From positions 39,377,558-39,441,557 of the forward strand of contig CM049310.1 in NCBI GenBank assembly GCA_026874595.1: DNA of 64,000 nt, in the 5' to 3' direction. Both the position numbers and the translations under genes were made by a program. The notes beneath the pieces are model-generated. The model saw nothing but the letters and a program-made list of their open reading frames with translations. It was not told the DNA's origin and made no database searches. Shown piece after piece: positions 12,429-27,400 of the stretch. This DNA comes from Sipunculus nudus. Lineage: Eukaryota; Annelida; Sipuncula; Golfingiida; Sipunculidae. How positions within the stretch are numbered: the first letter of the stretch is position 1; the number at the start of each line of letters is the position of its first letter.

Positions 12429-15400
12429 GTAAGTTTTTTTCTATGTATTATTTATTTTGAATGTGTTGTTTCAGCCAGATCTGTAACAAGATACAAGAAT
12501 AAGAATTAAAGTGACTTAATCCCAGAATACTTAGATAAAAGATATACATGTTTATTCAAATGGATTATAAGTACATTCTTGTTTTAGGAGGGAGGAAATT
12601 TTTCCTCTTTAATACTTGTTGTCTTTTTGATAAGTTTGATTGTTTATTGCTTCACATTTTTAATTACCATGTAGTCAACCTTCAGGTTTCTTATGGAGAT
12701 TTTTTATTTCTCTCATAACCTGTTCAAGGATTGTGTGCAAAATTGATTGGTAATGGTAGTTTTTTTGTATTTAACTAAGGATGCTTAATTAACAAATACA
12801 TACACTTTCATCATTATTTTGTTTTGCAGCTTCCTTTTGGATTACCACCTGTACAACCAAGCTTAGCAGAACAGCTTGAGGAAAAGTTCCTTCAACCTCA
12901 TAGTCTACCAATACATTCATTGGATGATTCACAAAAGTAAATATTTTAATTTTGATTTTTTTTTGTTCTTTTTATAAATGTTTTGTATCTCAACCAGTGT
13001 TGTCAAGCAACGCATTGTTCTTTTCTTGTAGATACCAACATATTTGACCTTTATAACAAAATAAATCCTTTTATTATTCAACTGATCATGTTAAAGTTTG
13101 TTTCACAAGGTATAATTGACAGTTTATGATAATGGTCAGTAAATTTTCACAGCATTATATTGTGCCATTAACAGTGGCCTGAAATTTCTTAAACATGTTA
13201 TTTTCACAAATTACCACTTGTCAAGCTGGTAGTGGTACAAATGGATATGTTAAGAAATTGCTTACTGTGTTGATAAAATCTGTATCAAAGCTGTTTTCTA
13301 TATCAATATTAAAAGTAGTTAAACTATTTTGGTGTGGCAATAGTTATGAGACATTTTAGTTAAGTAAAATTGTAAAATAACAGAGATGCAGCTTCTTAAG
13401 TTTGCAGTTATCAAAGAAGTGAATCACGCATGTGACTTCTGTAATCTTGTATTTATTCATGAAATGTTCAAAATATAAGTGAAAAGTAACTTACAGTTTG
13501 TTTATTTATTTATTTTGTATTTTTATTTGAAGATTCTTTGGAAGAACAATTGACCCGAGCAGTTTATACACTGTAGATGTCACCCCTGTGCAAACCACGA
13601 TTGTCGTCGACAGAAATCCCACAACTGCCCAGGTGCTTGGATACAAAGAGGTAAAAACAGTGAATAGCAGAAAAACCCACAAAATTATATTTTAATGAGA
13701 TAAACTAGCCTGATCCCTCACTGTGCCTATTGGGATGTTCATGGCCTTTTCAGAAATTTATATACCCTCAAAATGTTCCTTTACAATCATATTTCTACCT
13801 TTTTCAGAAACATGTTTACTGAAGATTATATCATATTCGTATAAAATGTGTTCTGTTCACTTAGTTGACTGATAAAAATTTGGGTGAATGCAATATGATT
13901 AATGTAATAAGTTTCTTTTGTACCTTTTTATTTTTAAAATATACCCTTTCAGTCATTGAATGGCCCCTAAGGGCCCCTAGAAAGTTCCACACCAAATATT
14001 TAATAAATTATGACATTTAAGGAATATTGTAAACTCTCAAGCATAACATCTTTATTCCTTGTTCATTTGGTTATATCTTCAGTTTTCAGTTGTCATGTTG
14101 TGGAAGGAAATGAACTTTTTATTCAAGAAAGTATTGCATAAAAATCAAAACAACTTAAATAGAGAAAAGAGATATGATGCATATGAACCATTTCAGAGAT
14201 TATAGAGGTATATTCTCATGAATGTAATTATTATTTTGACAGTTGTGTTATATAAAGAAAAACATCGGGTTTCACTTGTTTTTTAGTTAATATTAATGAG
14301 AAAAATATTTTTAAGTTATTGTCAAAAATAGCTTTCATATATCTTTTGGCAGCAGTGATGGTAATTTCAGGTTATAGGTACAACTGTACTTGTTTCTGTT
14401 GCAGGAATTTCTACCTGATACTAGCAGCACAGTGAAGAACTCTCTGTCCCTAAGAAGACCTCCAGGGCCACCAGAACAAAGTCTTAGGGGTAGCTCCACC
14501 AACTACCCATTCTGGCCAGGTGATTAACCTGTAATAATTTTTTAAAAGCAGGGAGATCTTGAGTTCGAATCTGAGCCAAGGCAGTGAGATTTTCATGGTT
14601 GGCCCCTAACCAGGGGAGTGCTCTGCAGGCTTAATGGGCCATGCCCAACAGCTGTGGCTCACTCACAAACAAATGTGCTTTACAAACAAGTATGTTTTTT
14701 GGGGGATTCCTCGGTGGTACGGCCTAGTAATTTGGTCGATCACATACCCAGGGCCAGCAGGTTAACACCAGGATATAAAATTAGATGTACATATACTTAG
14801 AATAAAGCTAGCATTATAAAATGGAAGTAAATACCTCCAACAACAACATAAAATATATTTAAACTAGCTTTCATTTTCTTTGTGCAAATGGATGTAGTTA
14901 GAAGATGTCACAAGAAGAAAACTTGTACAAAAATGGTGTAAAATAGGGATGGTGGTTTCCTTGTGATAATTATTTTGTTCTTTCATGTCTTGAAAAATTT
15001 GTATAATTTTTCACTTTCAGGAGGACTTGAAGAGCCTAATTTTGAAAAATTAACAGAGACACACAACCCAGAGGAAATAGACTTCAAAAATGGTAAGTTG
15101 CTTGGGCCAATTTCCAAGGCATTTATTTCATCCAAAATTACTTTGAATTGAATGTAGAAAATGGACGACAGTTGTGTTATGACTGGTCTGTTTGCTATTA
15201 CTGTATTTGAGTGGATTTTTTTTACGGATTTTTTAGCATTTCTTTTATTTAAATGGACTTCCTTGGATAAAAAATAAAATACTGTACCCACAAATACACT
15301 ACTTTTGCAGCAATGAGGTACCCTTGACTAAGGCAGTTTGTGGAACTACTTCCATCCAGAAGGCTGTAACAGACCAGTTCATGAAAATGACATGCTTTCT

Positions 15401-18400
15401 TAAAAGTTTGTACAGGGCAGTGCACAAAAATTGAATTTCTTAAAAATTTACAGCATACAAAATTAATTCCTATACACATGTAGTGTAGGTATATTCATAG
15501 ACTTATAAACATATATTTGTTTAAAATGTTTCAGGCCTTGTAACCTGCCCTCCTGGGTTTGCCAGTGGGATCATGTTTGAAGATGCTAAACCAGCAGCAT
15601 CTACAACCAAACCAGAGGATGAGGAGAAAGAAGAGGTTATAACAGAGATGAAGACGGCTGTACCAGGGATCCTCAGTTTCTCTGACATCCTTGGAGATGG
15701 AGATGAGATAGACATGGGGATGGGAGAAGGGCAAGAGGAAAAAGATGAACAAAATGAGGTGCCTTTTATTTTCTTCAAAACACAGTTTTTTTGGTTCAAA
15801 GCACCAGTTTTCTGTTTTTATTGTATGTGCAAAAGTGTAAATGTGAACATTTAGCAGATCAGAAGTGCTGATTGAGGAAAACAAATTTTGAAGAGATCCC
15901 CCAACGGGCCAATCATTTGGGTTCACTGCTGCTCAGAGAAGAAAAATACAAATATGTATACAATAAAAGACCTTTCCATTCCACTAGCGACACCAATCAG
16001 TGATATCTAACATCTTTTGTTTGGGGTAGTACACATGTTCTTGCTAGCACATGGTGGTTCCACAAGTGGTTGTGTTTGGGTCCCGTTGCATTAACATGAC
16101 TTTTTAAAATACACCAATATCACCCATTTAAAATATTGACCTAAGTCCTTTGTGTGACCATGGCACTCTTAGGCCTATCGAAGATGTGGGGCTGAGCAGG
16201 TGAGGATTAATGTGAAAGGTACTTGTCTTCAGCTAAAACAAGTTAAAATGGTGCAAATATCAACAGACTATTAGTAAAATTGACATGAATGAGCACAGAC
16301 GCAGGTTGCTAACTAAAATTGTTAGCTTCCTTGACAATTACCAATTTCAATAATCCATTGGGATTAACAGACTGAAAATCAAATGAAAAAGATATCCTTG
16401 TTTCACCTGTAACTGACAGTTTGTTTCACAATGACAGAAAATGGTTAGAGCCCTTGTAGCTAAAATTAAGTTTCACATGTTTACTCTGTACAATTTTGAT
16501 CAGAATAAGCCAGTCTATTGATAATGTGTATAATTCCCTACTGAAATAGGAAGAATACCAGTAGTCATTAATCTGACAATGACCTGCACCCTGAACCAAA
16601 AAATATTTGTGGACACACCAGATGTTAATCCAAAATAAATCATTAATATAAAAATTTATTTCAGGAACCTACTGGTGATGTACCTGACGTGAGTGGTGAA
16701 AATATTGATGATTTGGTAAGTATGTTAAGTATGAAAGTATGAAGTATGAAACCAGAAAGTAAAATGAGGAGAAGGTTATCTGTGCCTTTATACTAATACA
16801 CTATTAACTCCAGCAGATCTTGAGTTATTTTTATGTCATACTGCTCGGTTATGTCAGGTTGTAAAATTAGACTTACCAATTTATGTAGGTCTTCAGTTCT
16901 AATAAATAGCTATGATGGGAATTCTGATCTGACTAACTGAGGCACTTCTAGAATTACCCAAGATTATAACTTGGAATCAGTTTATAGTAAAATAAAAATG
17001 CAAAAACTGTCTGCACCAAATAGGATAAATGTCTGACTGGTTTTGTTTTATACATTCTACCCTTTCTACCTATATACTGTGGAATAAAAAAAACTTGTCT
17101 GGGTTTAAAATTTCAAGGCTTTGTCTTTAAAGCAGTCTATATATGAATAAATTTATGGATTTCACAATGGGTCTAACAGATGTAAGAAAAATGTGTCTGT
17201 TAATCTGTTCTTAGGTAAAAATTTGAGCTTGAGTAAAACCTTATGCAAAACTTTGCATATTTGGATGTAGCTCAGGAATACCTGTTAATTTTAAATATAT
17301 ATTACTCCTTTTGAATTATCAGACTTATTATTATAGATTTATTATTTTTTTCAGTGCTCAATGGGAATATTCCAGTCAAGACACGTTAGTTGTTATTTAT
17401 ATGTTTTCCTTGCAAGGTTGTTTGTTGTTTTCTTAGATTCTAAAAAAAAATTAATAAACCATGAAGGCCACAAAATTTAAAATAACCATGTAAAGTTTTG
17501 AATAGATGTGATTTTTCTAGATAAATGAAGGGAAAAAAGATGACACCATCAAACTGGTTGATACAACAGTCCTTCCAAAGGAGGAGTGGGCCGTCATGGT
17601 GGATGTGAAAACCCCAGTCACAGACTTTCATAAGAGGATCCCATCTATGGCTAAAGAGGTATCATGTGTTTTATATTATAATTATATCAGCTCAGTGTAG
17701 TTTGAAATATAACCAGGTATTTTAAGAATTTTGGATAAATATTTTTCTCAGTGCAATCTAGTGTTAGTTCTGTGAAACAAAACTTTCAGAGGGAGACACA
17801 GTTTACAACTTCCCTGTATATCACCACTGAAGAAAAAGTAAAACTGATGAATGAACCTTTTTAGCTTAGCTGACTGTAAGTCATATGAGCTATAGTCATT
17901 ATCCTTAGTTCGTCGTCTGTCTGGCAAACTTGACGGATGTCCATTAACAGGGCCCGTTTTGAAACTGTTAGACCTAACAATCCAAAATTCAACATAGAGT
18001 TAGATGTCCCTAATTTCTGTTACCAAAAACATAAAACTGGGTCACTGTAACTTCATTTCTTCAAGAAATTAAGGTCAAACCTCTGTTTCCCCAGTAAACA
18101 CCTATTGTTACACTTCAGAACTGCCCACAATGAAAATCACTGTTATTAGTCTGTTCATATCTGATATTACCATTCTTGCATATATTTCCTATGTACAAGC
18201 CAGAAATTAGGTCAATACAACGTAAATATTTGATGGTATGGGGGCAAACATAATGCACTTTGTAAAAAATCAGGAATATATTTACTCTTTTAATGTAATA
18301 TTTGTTTACCTAGAGAGCCTATCAAAAGCATATATCTATATTCAACTTAGTTTTAATTGTATACCTGATATTAAATCAAAATTTTGTAATTTTTTTAAGT

Positions 18401-21400
18401 GATTAGCATATATGTAAAATCATTACCTAAAATTTGCCCAACTTTGACTATGGCACATTTTTTCCCTGTATGTACATTGGCTTTTATTTCTCACATGATG
18501 CACAGATAAGGTTCTATAAAGATAATCTAATAAAATCTGAAATATGAAATGAATAGTGAAAAAGGTTAGCTATTATTCAGGTTTTCATACACCATATCAA
18601 GTGTTGCTTGCATCAAGCCAACCCAGTCCTGTGGTCTGCAGTGAGAGATGCAGCCCTCACCTATGTTATGTAACTGCTTCACTCCAGGCATCTCCCTTGA
18701 CTCAGCTTAGCTAGGTTTCCCCTCTGACCCCCCCCCCCCCAACAGGATGCATAAACTAGATGAATGTTATTATTTTCTATATTTAACATACAAATGCAAC
18801 ATACAATTCTGAATTTATTTTTCTTTTAGATTTTCTTAATTTTTTAAATGCAAATGTATAAAATTTGTAACTTAAACAAATGAATATGGTTAACACTATT
18901 CATAAATAAAATGGATATGCTAAAAAAATTTATAATTTTTTCCCTTATTAAATCATTTAATGGTTTAATGCTACAAGTTTCATATATTACACAGTGCAGA
19001 TGCAATGTATACCCAATTTGGCTTAATTTTTAACTTGCTTACCAAATTTTGTTTATGCTCATTTGAGAATGGAAAATTTCAATTTTTTACAGCATTTTAT
19101 TTGTAGGGTTTGCTATGTTCCCAGCTGATATATTTACATGCATATTACATTCACTTAGTTGAAATACTGAAACTTTAAAAATACATGTTTGTGATTATGA
19201 GAGGCTCCTGCATCTTATATAGTCCATAAAAGTGCACGGTCAACACAATCACTAGAATTTTATACAAATATTCTAAGAATCAATTTGAGCTGAGTGCCTT
19301 GACCCACAGGTCCCATGTTTTCTTTAAGCATGATTATTTATAAACTACACTGAGATTAAATTGTCTTATCCCTGCAAATGGGAAAAATTTTAATTTTTCT
19401 AGCTCTTTGTATAGTTATAATATATACCAGACACTTATCAGATTCTTTGGTATGAACATTAATAGTATTGTATATTATAGGTGTCTTAGTTGTAAGTGTA
19501 ATGTTACATAGCTGGCTCTCTCTACATTTCAGTGGCCTTTTGAGCCGGACGTCTTTCAGAAGCAAGCCATTCTCCACCTGGAACAGAACAACTGTGTGTT
19601 TGTTGCAGCCCACACATCTGCTGGCAAAACAGTAGTGGCTGAATATGCCATCGCTCTGTCCCTAAAACACATGACAAGGTTAGACAGATAAAACATTACG
19701 TGTATTTATTTACATTTTTATACGCCCGGAATATGATGGAAGTATTCTGGTATACCCATTGTCCGTCCGTCTCAATGTCCATTTTATCGTTAACTTTTAA
19801 TGTTCTGTGATAACTTACTGGGACTTTGATGGATTTTCACAAAATTCACCATAACTACTAACCAACAGAACATCCCGCCCGAGTTTGATAACGGGCAACA
19901 TCCACACATATTTAATAAGGTCACAGATCACTATGCTACTTTGTGGTGTCGCCATGATAACTTACAAAGAATATAAAGGATTTTTATCAAACTCATCAGA
20001 AATGTTAATCAATAAAATATCTCACCTAAGCTTGATTTGCAGCAAAATCCATGCATATATAATACAGGATATCGCTAATACCGATACTCTCGTGTGTGGA
20101 GGCAGTAAATGACTGCCTGCTTGAAAAACTGCAGGCAAACAACTAATGCCCCCTAGCGTCCAGCCTGACCAGCCTATTCATTCAACACAGCAGTGTGGGC
20201 ACTGGATATAGTGATTTTAATTGCTGATCATCCTAAAAATATTTATTATTCATCATATTTATTTTGCCTCGTTAAACCATAATACAGAACATGAAAAGAC
20301 ATAAGAAAATTCTGCATTTGGCATGGTTTGCATTAGAATTTGATCTTGAATCAACTGCCTTGTAGTGGATGATAAAAGGGAAACATACACAGGGTCTTTA
20401 GTCATTGATAAACGTTATATTTGCAAGTTTCCTTGAATTATGATACATAAGGGTACTAAACAATTGTAACCTCATATTTATTCATATTAATTTAAGAGAT
20501 TCCATTGTGTGTATAAGCTAACGAAGTGGGGACTGTCAGTTTCGTCAGTGTTAATGAGTGTCCGGCTGAATCACGCTTGCCTGCACAAACAAGCATCTGA
20601 CTGCGCCAGCCAGTCGTTTTTCTCCTCCATCTACAAGAGAAGCTGGATTAGAAATATCCCGTATTAGATCAGAAGTCACCGCACTTTTGAGGCACCTTGG
20701 TGACTTATAAAAAATCCTATTGATTTTCATGAAACTCATTATACATATTTTACCAATAGAGTTCCTCACCTGAATTACCTTCTCATCAAATTTCACTCAT
20801 ATTTATTGAGGTCAGAGGTCACCAGATACACAACAGGTGTAACATGCATGTATTTGGTGCTCTTGTTCTTGTTGCTGCTAATTTTGTACACTTTGAAAAT
20901 TTTGTAATTAGTTTGTGAAACTGTTGTTTCATAATTTCAATTAAGTCAAGCTATGAAAAGTCAGGTTGGGTTCAAAAATTACCTAAACAGTTGAATTCAA
21001 ATCAAAAGTAAACACTTAAAATAAGCTAAATGCAGTTGCAAATTTAAATGGGTATAATATTATCAGATGCAAAAAATTATCATATGCAAATGCATATATT
21101 GCAGTGACAGTATATTAACTACAGCTGATGATGATTATTAATTGGATTTATGAATTACTTTCAAATTTGAAAATCAAATATTTTTTTACTTAAATGCAAA
21201 ATTACATGCAGGGTTACTGAAAGCTGTTCACTTCCAAATTCATATGGAAATACCTACTAATTTTTACTAAGTTTACTAAATAATTATGCAGAATTGTCAT
21301 GAAACTAAAGGGATGGTGGGATCAAGTAATTAATTATAAGAACCTGAACTGATCCGAAAATTTTGGATAAACTGATTTTTTCATTGTTTTTGTGAAACAG

Positions 21401-24400
21401 TTACTTTTTTTGTAAAGGAGGCTTGATGTAAAATGACTGAACAAATCCATATGATCAGACATGTAAAACATAAGTGATATGTACTGTTTTACAGGACTGT
21501 TTATACATCACCCATCAAAGCCTTGTCAAATCAAAAGTTTCGAGACTTCAAGACAACGTTCAAAGATGTGGGTCTGATCACTGGTGATGTACAGATAAAC
21601 CAGGAAGGGTCGTGTCTCATCATGACCACAGAGATCCTCAGGTAAGGGCTGTCAGCAGATCCTGATTGAGGATCAGGTAGGGATTATGACATATGACTAA
21701 GATATGACTAAGGATCTTAACCTTAGAATATAAATGAAAACTGTTTTTCAAGAGGTGTATGCTACACAGTTCAACATCAGTTATTGCGCCATCATACATT
21801 TTAGAATGGAACATTACAGCAGGAAAACATAGAATCAATTACATTTATGTTTGATTGCATGAAAATCACCAGCTGCATTTATAAAAGTTGTCAGTGTTTG
21901 GATAGAGTGGTTTTGTTCATGGAATGGGATGGTCAGTGTGTATTGGATTATATATTTCATTGGAAGCTGAGCAAAACGGTTACCTTGAGTAAAAATACCT
22001 AAAAGACCAGGAAGTCAAAATATAAAGAACAAGGAGATTGTTATCATTGGAAATATCAGACTGTGTTTGAAACCAAAAACTGTACAAGTATTCTGCCTTA
22101 CTTTGAAATTTAAGTATTGAGAACAACAAATATCTTTTAGCAACTGCACTGACTTTGACAAGATTATCAGATTTTATGGATGTTATTTTTCAAAATGGAT
22201 GTAATGTTTTGCTACTGTTCTGTTATATATAAATTTTGGAATGTTAACTTGAACACATTTAATTGCCCTTTGTATTTGTTGGGTTTCAAAATGACATTTT
22301 ATATTACAGGTCCATGTTATACAATGGATCTGAAGTGATAAGAGACTTGGAGTGGGTTATATTTGATGAAGTACACTACATCAATGACTCTGAGGTAACA
22401 ATAAGGCTTTTAATATGGTCGTTAATAATGAGTGTTATATTTCTCATTGTAATTATCATCAATGGTAGTCTTCTTCAGACATATAATATATTTATTACTG
22501 TGTACCTTAATGACAGTGTTCTTTTTTTATCATCTTCAGTTAGCAGTCTGAGAGGGTTTAGCTTCATTTGAATTCACAAAAATATATAAAAGATTCCCAT
22601 TTGGAAAAAAATCATAAGTAATAGTTAACCTAGTAATCATGGACACTTGGAAAATGGTACAATGTATTTGTCATGTATAAATAAATCTGATATAAATACA
22701 TACAGCATTCTTATTCCTTATTTAAAATTTAAATAGATTTTGCTGTATTTTGCTGTTGTTTCAGGTACCATTTGGACACAGTTGGATAATAATTATTAAT
22801 ACATTAAATGCTTTATTATTAATTTAAACAAAAGTTCCATTGTCAAAGAACCAATCATTTACAGTGGTTTTTAATTAAATCTCCCACTGGAGAGCTGTTT
22901 GTATGAAATGAATGACCTTTTTGGATATACACTATTTGCTTTTATGTCAAATTTGCTTGTATGTGATTTTGATAAAAAAAAACTTTTTCTAAACAGAGAG
23001 GTGTTGTTTGGGAAGAAGTATTGATCATGTTACCTCAACATGTCAACATTATATTGTTGAGTGCCACCGTACCAAATACAATGGAATTTGCTGACTGGGT
23101 TGGGTATGCATGTTTCCTGATTAGTTATGTACCTGTTGTTTAATATTTCTGCAAGAGAGAGCTTTGCATAGACTGCTGAAGTATCTTTTCCCATCATTGC
23201 TATTCCCCGGTAGTCAATTTAATATTATAACCCTTGTAAGATATATTGTGCAATATTCATAATCATTTTCATAATCATTAAAATATTATAATAATAGGGA
23301 GAAAATGAAGACTGTTCTGTATGGGAAAAATTGTAAATAAATAGGTTGATTTTTTTCTGACAGCAATGTTTATAGTATCATTTAAGTCTAAGGAATTTTG
23401 AGCTTGACCTGGTACTGGCTGTCTCTGCTTTTATGTTTGAAGGCAGTAACAAATCCAATGTTCTAGATGTTTTTCCTTTAAAATTACTTTCTCATTGTTC
23501 TGAACATCTTTCTCACAATATGGAAAATAAAAAAAGATGTTTTTGACATTTCATCATCTCACATATTTTTTGTCCAGAAACTTTAATTTAGTTTGAAAAA
23601 CCTGACTGACTTGACATTAAATTAACACATACACTAACTTTAATGAATGACTAATCCAGTTTTTGTGATTTTTCCTTCAACAGGAGGACCAAGAAGAAGA
23701 AAGTGTATGTTGTAAGCACACAGAAGAGGCCGGTCCCTCTGGAACATTACTTGTACACTGGGAACAGTGCTAAAACCAGCAACGAACTGTTCCTGCTCAT
23801 GGATGCCAAGAAAAACTTTTTGACTGCTGGGTAAGGGAGGTTGTTCCTTAATGAAAATTTGGGTAACAGTTCTTTTAAAATGGAATTGCACCCTTCCTAA
23901 ATTTCCTCTCCATCATCATCCAAATTTCAATCATGTCTTAAGTATTCAGGTCTGCCAAATCACTTTTTTCTGAAAAGAGTCACTATTTTGGGGTCTCCTT
24001 AAATTGTTGCTAATTACTCTTTTTTCAGCAGCACTCCCTTTTTTCCTCTTTTTTTCGTGAAAGAATTCTGATATATACTATTTCTCTCATATTTTAACAG
24101 TCCAGTTAGAACAAGTATGGGACATCTTGCTATATTTTGTGTGCAAACATCCAGCATGTCACAACATGTGGAAAATGGTCTTATCTTCATGCAGGGGGAT
24201 TTGAGCCATGTATATTTCTGACTTTGGGAACGATAAGAGTCAATATATATACACAGTTGTGGTATGTGAAACTCATCTTTATTCAGTGTGTGATAAAAAA
24301 GGGAATGCTGCTAATTTTGCATGACAGGGGGTATATGACAGATAGTGAACATCAGATTGTACATGACAGATGGTATGTAACAGATGGTGAAAAACACTAA

Positions 24401-27400
24401 GTACATAACAGATAGATAGCACATGACAGATAGTGCATGACAGATGGTATATGTCAGAAGGTGAACAACAGGTGTTACATTACAGATGGTGCATGACAGG
24501 TGGTCTTATGTAAAGAAAAACTCTTTTGGAAATATTTTGGGTATGAAATAGTAAGGCCTTTATTGATATTTACACAGGTACAATCAAGCCTTCAATGCTA
24601 AGAAGGAAAGAGAAGGAAAAGGTTCAGGCTACGGACCCAAGGCAGCCCGAGGAGCTGGTGGTTTCCAGCAGGTATGAACAAAAATATTTTATGGATGATT
24701 TGGGTCAAGGCTAATCCCTCTCTTTTATATGTTAGCAGAATTCTTGTTAACATTTCACAAAACATGCTGTAGTTAATGTAATTAGTTTTATTAGAAAGTT
24801 AAGTTAAATCGTGATAAGTTAGCTGTACACTGAAATTGCTGACTGAGTTAGCAGCAGTCTTTGAATCCCTTACTGACACATTGTTCAGAATTATTAGCTC
24901 AGCTAATTTTCGTCTGAGCTTCAGTGATAAGGTAATAACCCTTTTTCCATTGTCCATCCTTCCTTCTGGACATCCATTAACAATGCTCAAATCCAAGCTC
25001 TTGAAGTTGCAGACCTGACATTTCACATACAGTTAGCTAGAGGCAAAAATTATAACTATACCTGAAACTTGGTCACTGTGACCCTGTATCTTTCTGTGAA
25101 AGTCAGCAAAATGTGGAAGGCTTTAAGTGGGATACTTTTGGTATTTTTTTCTTTTAAATTGGACTTGCCACCTGCATATTTAAAGTTTTCAGCCTTTTTA
25201 AATATTTGTCTAATTAATTTAAAAATACACAGTATTTACATTTCAATGGAAAAGTTTTTTCTGTAAAAAATATCAAAACAATCCTTGCTTTATACATATA
25301 TTAATGTCACTCTTGGTTAAGCATCATCCACTTGAGGTTTTGTTTCAATTTATATTTCAGGACAAGAACATCTGGCTTTCTGTGATTGAAATGCTGCGTA
25401 AGAAGGACAAGCTGCCCATCGTGGCATTCACTTTTTCCAAGAAGAAGATCGATGAGAATGTCCAGCTGTTACAGAGTGTAGATCTCACCACACAGAGCGA
25501 GAAAAGCGAGATCCATCTGTTCTTCCAGAAATGTGTGTCCAGACTCAAACCCCCTGACAGGGCTCTCCCCCAGGTAATGTTCTGTGACACCACACACCTG
25601 ACTCAAGCAACCAAACAGGGCAGTGAACCATTGTTTACACATACACACAAACATGCAAAATGTAACAGAGTGTCAACTTTACCCCAAGGAATAAGATAAT
25701 AGAGATCCATTTTTATTTTTTAAAAGTGTACTGCATACTCTGGTTGGCTTCATATTGGGTCCCATATTTGGAGTACCTACACACAATATGTCCATTATTA
25801 TAAAAATCATTTAATTTTCATGGAAAATCAACTATTTTACAAGGATCAATGCGAGTGTTGTTATAATTGTTAATTCCTGTTCATTTTCAGCAGATATTAA
25901 AAAAGATCTGATTTATTTTATAATATCACTTTTCAGTTTACTAGTAACATTACAGATCAGCTGATATATTGATATCATTCTTTTACCTTTGGTCTTTCAA
26001 TACTGCAAGCATGGATAACTTACATTACATGCTAATGAGGTGTAAATGGGGTGTTTTATTCATGATGGTTTTATTTCTCACAATAATTTTCCCTATCGCA
26101 AAGATCGCAAACTTAAAAGCCTGTAAACTAAAAGACAACCACAGTACATGTATACAGAAAATCACATTGGTATGTAACAGTATACATACCACTCACACCT
26201 GTGTAAAAACACAGTGACAGGTATGTATGAAACCACACACACAGGTGACTCAGCAAGTAAGTACATAAATGAACAATTTCTACATAGACACTATACATTC
26301 CTGAGTATATAATAGTAGATAATTTTCCCTGTTTCCTATTCCTAGCAAATGTGATAAAGATTGATCTGTTATGTATTTTGATTTATCATAAAATAAATTG
26401 TAAAAAAAATGTAATTTTTATAAATTGCTGTATGTAAGGCTTGCATAAGTGGTAAACAACTTAAGCAGGTATTTATAAAGGTATACTTATTGCAAGGGTT
26501 TAAATGTTTATTTTAGTTATCCAACAAACTAGTCATATATATCCTACTCCTAGAGAATACAAAGAGGGGAATGAAAATACATGTTTATCATACAGGTAAA
26601 GGAACTTCAAGAGTTGTTGAAGAGAGGGATAGGTAAACATCACAGTGGTGTCCTCCCCATCCTTAAGGAAGTGGTTGAGATGCTGTTTGGCAAGGGCCTT
26701 GTTAAAGTAAGTATTTTACCTAAATATAGGTGACATCTATACATCCTTTTAATACAGTGCAGCCCCCCTCTACAGCACCATTCTGCCAGGGGTTGTTTCT
26801 TCTCATAATTAACCTCTTCCGGTTAGGAACTGTGGGATGACCTCGACAACTTGTCAAACTCCAAAGGTAAAATTTGACATAGTGCAAGGAAAAATCCTTC
26901 TTTTAACATTTCACATGCACATGCTTAAAAATATTATTTATACATTGAAATCCTTACCACAGAAACATCAATGTTTATGTAATTTACCTCGAAACATATC
27001 TTACACAAAATATTTCAGCAGACTGCATTATCCTCTTCACTTCATTGTGCCTACCCTGATAGTGTATGTAGAAGTCCCAGTGCATTGTTGGGAAAGGGTT
27101 TCTTTACCCACAATCCCTAACCAGCAGAGTTGTACTCTTGAGAGTACAGTTCTACACAGTGTGAAAGTGCAGCTGATTATTGGCCAGTATATCATGTCTG
27201 AGCAGATGTATAATTTCAGCATTATATTGCATGGAATTATAATGGCAGTCACGTAGGTTATAGATTATTGTTTTGTATTACCTGATTAACTGTATTCTTG
27301 AAATCATTTTCTTGCAAATAATACCACGCAGGAGAGTAAAGAGATAACAAGTTTAAAATATTATTGATGTATCTAAAAGTAGCTTTGATTTGTAATATCA

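Noticed and set aside
14545-14620. tRNA gene
   Set aside because: A B-box-like 'gttcgaatc' is present but no A box or cloverleaf.
14983-15926. Minus-strand frames up to 131 codons
   Set aside because: Overlap SKI2 exons 5 and 6 on the other strand and show no family motif.
25357-25654. Minus-strand frames of 61-78 codons
   Set aside because: Antisense shadows of SKI2 exon 15.
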